NCBI GenBank assembly: GCA_018806985.1
Contig: JADANN010000224.1
Location: forward strand, 483,501 to 547,500
Source: Angiostrongylus vasorum
Lineage: Eukaryota; Nematoda; Chromadorea; Rhabditida; Metastrongylidae
Length of the DNA stretch: 64,000 nucleotides
Direction: 5' to 3'
This document shows, one piece after another, positions 58,100-64,000 of this stretch. The notes beneath the pieces are model-generated. The model was given only the letters and a program-made list of their open reading frames with translations. It was not told the origin of the DNA and did no database searches. The stretch's first letter is position 1. Each line of letters opens with the position of its first letter. A program made the translations under genes and the position numbers.

Positions 58100-59255
58100 A
58101 GCTAATATATGATGTTGATTGTTTAAGTACGTGTCTACACTTCTCAACGTGGTAATGTAGACGTCGCTTATGTTTGCCATGTTTGGTTATTTGGCTCTTA
58201 GGCATTGAATGCATTTTTAGCTGGAGATTGTATTGCTTCTTCAAGTTCTTAATGAAAACCTGCGAAAATGAACGAAGAATATGAGTTACAAGTGGAATTA
58301 GGTGTTATAGGTCGCTTTACAATCTTAAAACTTAAAATTTACCTTGTAGAAGAAGTACACATTAACGAAATCTGACCGTATAAACTAAATTTGATGAACA
58401 TGTACTTTTTTTCGTTGAGAAGCTAACAGGAAGTTGATGAAAAAACTTAGTCAGTTAAGAATATTTAAAGAAAAGAAAGTAAAGCTGTCAATTTCCAAAA
58501 TCTTTGAAATAATGTGATAAGATTTATCCTCGTGTTCGTAAGATTCCGAAAAATCCATGGCAGTTTCATGTTGGGCAATTTATTACCTCTTAAAATATAT
58601 TGGTATCCATAATCAATGAAAACCATGTTCGTTCTGAAATAGAAGCTTTTCATCTAACTACTTTCTTTCCATTTTTTTTCTTGCCAAGTTTACAACAACT
58701 TCGCATGGCGAGTCATCGTTGATTTGTAAAGTACAACGAGATCATACCTGGAACCGTTCAGATTTCTATGAATCCGATTTTTCTTGATATGTTGAAAAGA
58801 GGAGTCGCAAACTGATTTCTGAGCGGAATCGCTCTGAATGCCGTTCGTTTTACAACTTTTGATCATGCATAGCCTCCGAGGTGTGGCATTCAACTCGGCG
58901 CCTAGTTTGAAACGCCAACTGTTCAGTCGTCAGATATTATTTTTGATGGCCTGAATGACCATGAGATTCCGGTGTGTAAGCGAAAAAGAATGCTAGGAGT
59001 TCGATGGATCTTCACGTTATCAGTTTTCTTCCGAAAAATCTGACTTCGAAAGTTCAAAATCTAGTGGATATGTTAAACATGGTAATGGTTACGTGAAAAA
59101 TCTCATATGATTGCCTTAAAATACCAGAAGGGTGTTGTTTTTCATAATATGCTGAATATAAATACGGTAATAAAGCCATAATATTCGTTGTTGTTCATTT
59201 GTAACAGCGCATGCGCACAATAATAGGAAGTGTTATGTGATGCATGTATTCCTTG
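58100..59255. other. Stretch with no recognised gene
   Basis: AT-rich; short frames on both strands without support. Confidence 0.4.
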
Positions 59256-59259
59256 GTTT

Positions 59260-59485
59260 CGATCTAGTGCCTCTAGCTAATCAAGCCGGAAAATTTCGTC
59301 CGTGGATACTAATCGGGGCTGGCAAATTGTTTTCAGATTTGTCTTGAATCGTGAAGAATGATAGATCTTTAGGCGGCCCCAACCATATGGGAGAACTATG
59401 CACGCATTCACTTCTACGATATTTGGAGTTATAAACACGGAGTAAACCTTGAAGATGGATCAGCACTAGACAGCTTACCCTTCGT
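59260..59485 (+). mobile_element. SINE-1 copy, old
   Basis: GGGGCTGGCAAATTGTTTTC, AGATTTGTCTTGAATCGTGA and GCACGCATTCACTTCTACGA keep the SINE-1 order with strong divergence. Confidence 0.4.
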
Positions 59486-59489
59486 CGGA

Positions 59490-60315
59490 TTATGTGTATA
59501 TTACAATTCACTTTTACGATCTTATTCAGTACGGATTCTTCACCTGTTTTGAATTAGTATAGGTTGGTTGTTTGTTGGGGTTCTGCGTGGAAATGTGAAG
59601 CTCCGTTGCTTAGAAGACGATACTTGTCGAATAAACATCTAAGTGATAATTTAACAATTGCGAAGATTTCCAGTGACGACTAGCGGTAAACCATTAGGGA
59701 TACATTTTCACTACTGTTAATATTACGAAGACACGTCCAACTTTTATTCTTAATAAAATTAACCATCATTACTAATCTGCCTTTGGAGCATAGTATGTGT
59801 AGTTCAATTCGAATCGCCAAGATGTTCGCTGTGGAGCACGACAAAAAATCGAAACAGACGAAGGCTGAGTCATACAAATTAACTTGATTTGTGTTTTATG
59901 GATTACTCATCGATCTTATCCATTCTTATCCATCTGGAATATGGAAGCAAAAAATGAGCATAGTTATTTCTGGGTCTAAATAAACACTTGACGTCTTAAC
60001 ATAGGTTTTCAGAAGGTGGAAGAATCGAGAAAGGAGAAACTGCATATGTAAGAGTGATCAACGATGTTTTGAATTTATTCGTTCAGTATGGGAATGTATA
60101 ATGTTGATTCACATTTGCTAAAAGGTTAATTAGATAAAGAGTCAAGATGTGTGAAAATCATTCATATGATGGAATTTCCTTGAATGACTTCCTCAAGATT
60201 TTAAGCTAAGAATAGCTCTGGTTCTGAAAAAACGAGTATAAACGACATTCATTAGAGAGCGTTGTAGAGAGTTCAACTAAGAGACGGGTGAAATTGAAAT
60301 CGAATAGAGCGAAAT
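59490..60315. other. Stretch with no recognised gene
   Basis: AT-rich; nothing supported. Confidence 0.4.
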
Positions 60316-60330
60316 AAGAAGAATAAGAAG

Positions 60331-61981
60331 ATGATGATGATGATGATGAGAAGAAGAAGAAGAAGAAGAGAAGAAGAAGAAGAAGAAGAAGAAGAAGAAG
60401 AAGAAGAAGAAGAAGAAGAAAGAAGAAGAAGAGAAGAAGAAGAAGAAGAGAAGAAGAAGAAAGAAGAAGAAGAAGAAGAAAGAAGAAGAAGAAGAAGAAG
60501 AAGAAAGAGAAGAAGAAGAAGAAGAAGAAGAAGAGAAGAAGAAGAAGAAAGAGAAAGAAGAAGAAAGAAGAAAGAGAAGAAGAAGAAGAAGAAGAAGAAG
60601 AAGAAGAAGAAGAAGAAGAAGAAGAAGAAGAAAGAAGAAGAAGAAAAGAAGAAGAAGAAGAAGAAGAAGAAGAAGAAAGAAGAAAGAAAGAAGAAGAAAG
60701 AAGAAGAAGAAGAAAGAAGAAAGAAGAAGAAGAAGAAGAAGAAGAAAGAAGAAAGAAAGAAGAAGAAGAAGAAGAAGAAGAAGAAGAAGAAGAAGAAGAG
60801 AAGAAGAAGAAGAAGAAGAAGAAGAAGAAGAAGAAGAAGAAGAAGAAGAAGAAGAAGAAGAAGAAAGAAGAAGAAGAAGAAGAAGAAGAAGAAGAAGAAG
60901 AAGAAGAGAAGAAGAAGAAGAAGAAGAAGAAGAAGAAGAAGAAGAAGAAGAAGAAGAAGAAGAAGAAGAAGAAGAAGAAGAAGAAGAAGAAGAAGAAGAA
61001 GAAGAAGAAGAAGAAAGAAGAAGAAGAAGAAGAAGAAGAAGAAGAAGAAGAAGAAGAAGAAGAAGAAAGAAGAAGAAGAAGAAGAAGAAGAAGAAGAAGA
61101 AGAAGAAGAAGAAGAAGAAGAAGAAGAAGAAGAAAGAAGAAGAAGAAGAAGAAGAAGAAGAAGAAGAAGAAGAAGAAGAAGAAGAAGAAGAAGAAGAAAG
61201 AAGAAGAAGAAGAAGAAGAAGAAGAAGAAGAAGAAGAAGAAGAAGAAGAAGAAGAAGAAGAAGAAGAAGAAGAAGAAGAAGAAGAAGAAGAAGAAGAAGA
61301 AGAAGAAGAAGAAGAAGAAGAAGAAAGAAGAAGAAATGAAGAAGAAGAAGAAGAAGAAGAAGAAGAAGAAGAAGAAGAAGAAGAAGAAGAAGAAGAAGAA
61401 GAAGAAGAAGAAGAAGAAGAAGAAGAAGAAGAAGAAGAAGAAGAAGAAGAAGAAGAAGAAGAAGAAGAAGAAGAAGAAGAAGAAGAAGAAGAAGAAGAAG
61501 AAGAAGAAGAAGAAGAAGAAGAAGAAGAAGAAGAAGAAGAAGAAGAAGAAGAAGAAGAAGAAGAAGAAGAAGAAGAAATAGAAGAAGAAGAAGAAGAAGA
61601 AGAAGAAGAAGAAGAAGAAGAAGAAGAAGAAGAAGAAGAAGAAGAAGAAGAAGAAGAAGAAGAAGAAGAAGAAGAAGAAGAAGAAGAAGAAGAAGAAGAA
61701 GAAGAAGAAGAAGAAGAAGAAGAAGAAGAAGAAGAAGAAGAAGAAGAAGAAGAAGAAGAAGAAGAAGAAGAAGAAGAAGAAGAAGAAGAAGAAGAAGAAG
61801 AAGAAGAAGAAGAAGAAGAAGAAGAAGAAGAAGAAGAAGAAGAAGAAGAAGAAGAAGAAGAAGAAGAAGAAGAAGAAGAAGAAGAAGAAGAAGAAGAAGA
61901 AGAAGAAGAAGAAGAAGAAGAAGAAGAAGAAGAAGAAGAAGAAGAAGAAGAAGAAGAAGAAAAGGAAAAAAGGAAGAAGAA
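60331..61981 (+). repeat. GAA/AAG trinucleotide microsatellite, ~1.65 kb
   Basis: Begins with six to seven GAT units, then GAA/AAG repeats to 61960, ending in AAAAGGAAAAAAGG. The first ~900 bases are interrupted often by single-base frame breaks (GAAAGAAG, GAGAAG). From about 61336 on, over 600 bases, the only interruption is one GAAATAGAAG at about 61575. The long Lys/Arg/Glu or Phe/Leu/Ser frames across it are an artefact of the repeat, not genes. Strand purity (all purine on +) allows triplex or H-DNA. Confidence 0.98.
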
Positions 61982-62204
61982 GTGTAGACGTTGAAAACGA
62001 CAAAAATGAAGTTGGAACTACCATAATCTTAGGGAGTCCTAATATTTGTTTTGTTTATTAACATTAAAGATATTCTAAATATGAAGTTAAATGTCAGACG
62101 TTAGTCGTATAGATGATATATGTTCATTGATTTATTGAGATGATAATGAACGGTTGTGTTGTGATTTCGTAAAGTGTAGGAAATCGATAAGTATCATTTA
62201 GAAC

Positions 62205-62383
62205 TCAAGACGGATTTCCTATTTTGGCTGGCAGCTCCAAGTTTGGCATTTTTTCTCTTTCTTTTCCTTCTTCTTCCTCTTCATCTTCCGCTTCAATGCT
62301 GAAGTGATCGTAGGAAGTCCGCAATAAATACAACTTCTCATAGAAATTACGTTTTCTATTTCTGATTATTTCTAATTGTTTAC
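62205..62383 (-). CDS. Terminal exon of an unidentified gene
   Basis: Minus-strand frame of 58 codons plus TGA. It begins KQLEIIRNRKRNFYEKLYLL, then RTSYDHFSIEAEDEEEEEGK, and ends EKMPNLELPAKIGNPS. A basic helix followed by an acidic run is typical of nuclear or RNA-associated proteins. A possible acceptor (TTCCAAG) lies at 62384-62390, but CCAAGGTAAAC there could also be a donor, so the 5' edge is uncertain. No upstream exon found; family not recognised. Confidence 0.45.
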
Positions 62384-62718
62384 CTTGGAATGAAATCGGA
62401 AATACTATTGGATACTATTAGATACGTAAGTGATGCAAATTTTTCTTCTAAAGGCTTTTTATGTTAAATAGCACAGTAGTTATTGTCGTTTTGTGTTTTT
62501 CGTCATGCTCTGTGTTTTTCCACGCGAATATGTTCATTTATGAAAGCACACCATAGCCAAAATTGACTAATGTGATAACCTTTTAAAGTCTGTTTTTGAT
62601 TTCGGCACTACGCCCTCGTGGGATATTTGTAATTGGAACATTGGATGTAGTGGTGAAGTTTATAAAGCATTTAGTTAGAATCTATATTGGCATCTTTTTC
62701 GCTCCCCTTTTATAATAA

Positions 62719-63000
62719 AGGGTTCTGATTATGATTCAAACGTCCGCTGAGAAGTTTTTTGTGATACATCGTTCGATGGAAGATGACTATTGTGACTGGA
62801 CTATGTTGCAATCACATGTTATTTTTGGTATGTTAACACTCAGAATTCATGTTTAAATCATAAAACTCTAATCCGATACTCTTACTTTTCTAAACTCCAA
62901 TCCGATATTACTGTATGTGTTCAGGTTCACAAGGCATGTCTTCGGCGCGTGCAGAATGACGTGATTGGCCAATTCGACGTGGCTGTTAATTATCTCTGAA
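62719..63000 (+). CDS. Weak candidate exons, unrecognised
   Basis: An open segment at about 62719-62829 (IQTSAEKFFVIHRSMEDDYC, DWTMLQSHVIF) ends at a good GTATGT donor. A TGTTCAG acceptor at 62.92 kb starts a second segment (GSQGMSSARAE then stop in the joined frame). Neither is recognised. Confidence 0.2.
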
Positions 63001-63456
63001 TCTAACATAATCTTCCTTATAACTTACCCAAGCCCACATGGCAGCCTAATTACATGGAAGGTAGTTAGTTTGAATTCTCTTTTGTTGTTGTAGTTGTCGA
63101 CGGAAGTGAGTATTTTTTTTCCACACCTGTAATCGTGTAGAAATATATTCGGTGACATTTTGGCCGAATTTAAGAACTGGACGAACAAACTGCTGCAGAA
63201 TTGTAGCTTGTTCAGCTTAATCTCAAGTTTCCATTATAACTAGCGGTGAATCTTTTATGCTATTGGAGATAAGCTTTAAGAAAATGGGTCCTTTGCTAAA
63301 GTTTGCTTTCTCGTAAGCGAGTAGTACAAGCATTGATATTGGCAACTCTTACTTAAGAGAATCACGCTATCTAGTGAACTCCGCACAAAAGGCCAGATTG
63401 ACCTCGTTCGACCTTGTTGGACTCGGAGATGTGACGACTACCCTGTTACTTTACAG

Positions 63457-63693
63457 CGTATTCGTTTGATCGAAATCACATCTCTGGTGCTCCCTGACCA
63501 ATGCGTACTCTCTGACGGCTTCATTGCGAATGAGTTCCAGGTCTCTTATACGAGCACACTGTTTTGTGTGATGTCTGGCGGAGGAGCTCGTGTCCTACTC
63601 CGCCTTTTCTATAGGAAGCCTGTTGGCATTCTCTCCCTGCTAGCAGGCAACCGTCCCGTGGCTTCACGAGATGAGGCAAAGAGTGCCATTATG
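63457..63693 (+). CDS. Candidate internal exon of an unidentified gene
   Basis: Exactly 79 open codons lie between a TTACAG acceptor and an ATG|GTAAGA donor, phase 0 at both ends. The product starts RIRLIEITSLVLPDQCVLSD, has GFIANEFQVSYTSTLFCVM, then GGGARVLLRLFYRKPVGILS, and ends RPVASRDEAKSAIM. GC content is higher than the flanks, as expected of an exon. The next exon would lie at or beyond the window edge. Family not recognised. Confidence 0.45.
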
Positions 63694-64000
63694 GTAAGAC
63701 TTTCCCTTACCTCAACAATAATGATGAAATAATGGTTAACAACGAAATCGTCGGAATCTAGATTTCTCTATTAGTCTAAACCATCAACGAGCAAGTGTTA
63801 ACTGGCAACAAAAAAATGTCGTTCCGAATTTTCCGTTCTCGTTCTAGACGTATGCACTAAGATATTCTAGAAGATTTTTAAACGGAAAACATTTTTTTAA
63901 AAAACGATGTTAAATCCTGCCGTGTGATACCTACTCACATTTTATAGGCCTCTTCTGCTACTTACTGCATGCGCATTTCTAGCAGTTAACGTGTATTCGG

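Noticed and set aside
60273..62024. Very long open frames (hundreds of Phe/Leu/Ser or Lys/Arg/Glu codons) on both strands
   Set aside because: They are the translation of a GAA/AAG microsatellite; single-base interruptions only switch between the three homopolymeric frames.
63457..63693. Myosin motor similarity from the word KPVGILSLL
   Set aside because: The residues on both sides do not follow the myosin pattern, so one short word is not enough.

Overview
The window is eukaryotic and very probably from a parasitic strongylid nematode (hookworm-like). The evidence is short introns with GTRAGT donors and TTTCAG-like acceptors, a TTTAG acceptor just 5' of a start codon (possible spliced-leader site), a nematode-type secreted class 3 lipase, and a heavy load of RTE-clade LINEs, Penelope-like elements (PLEs) and tRNA-derived SINEs. 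The genus is inference.

Only two host genes are recognised with confidence. A class 3 (alpha/beta-hydrolase) lipase lies on the minus strand at about 23.67-25.39 kb, with six exons, the GFSLG nucleophile elbow and a full Ser-Asp-His triad; its N- and C-terminal exons are not found. An RBMX2/Ist3-type splicing factor lies on the plus strand at 42.3-57.4 kb, with seven exons and two large introns (8.6 and 5.2 kb) that hold most of the retroelements of that region. Weaker exon candidates are at 25.76 kb (+), 31.4-33.3 kb (-), 57.9 kb (+), 62.2 kb (-) and 63.5 kb (+).

Most of the rest is repetitive. RTE LINEs: six copies at 3.3-5.9 (-), 10.7-11.5 (+), 12.7-14.6 (-, chimeric), 21.1-23.5 (+), 44.3-46.6 (-) and 53.0-56.4 kb (+, near full length). 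PLEs: one with RT and a GIY-YIG endonuclease at 7.2-8.9 kb (-), and a decayed one at 47.1-49.5 kb flanked by inverted terminal repeats; their termini, also found alone elsewhere, carry a hammerhead-ribozyme-like core. SINE-1 is tRNA-headed and ends in an ATCCTTT-like tail, with more than a dozen copies. 'Family 2' is a ~385 bp element with an AAGTATC tail, with seven main copies and two fragments. Foldback elements lie at 26.8-27.4 and 34.5-34.9 kb. A minisatellite split by a SINE lies at 36.9-37.8 kb, and a ~1.65 kb GAA/AAG microsatellite at 60.3-62.0 kb.

A theme across both recognised genes is that conserved protein sequence and splice sites are kept while the reading frame slips by one base, mostly at homopolymers. 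This looks more like residual long-read assembly error than gene death.
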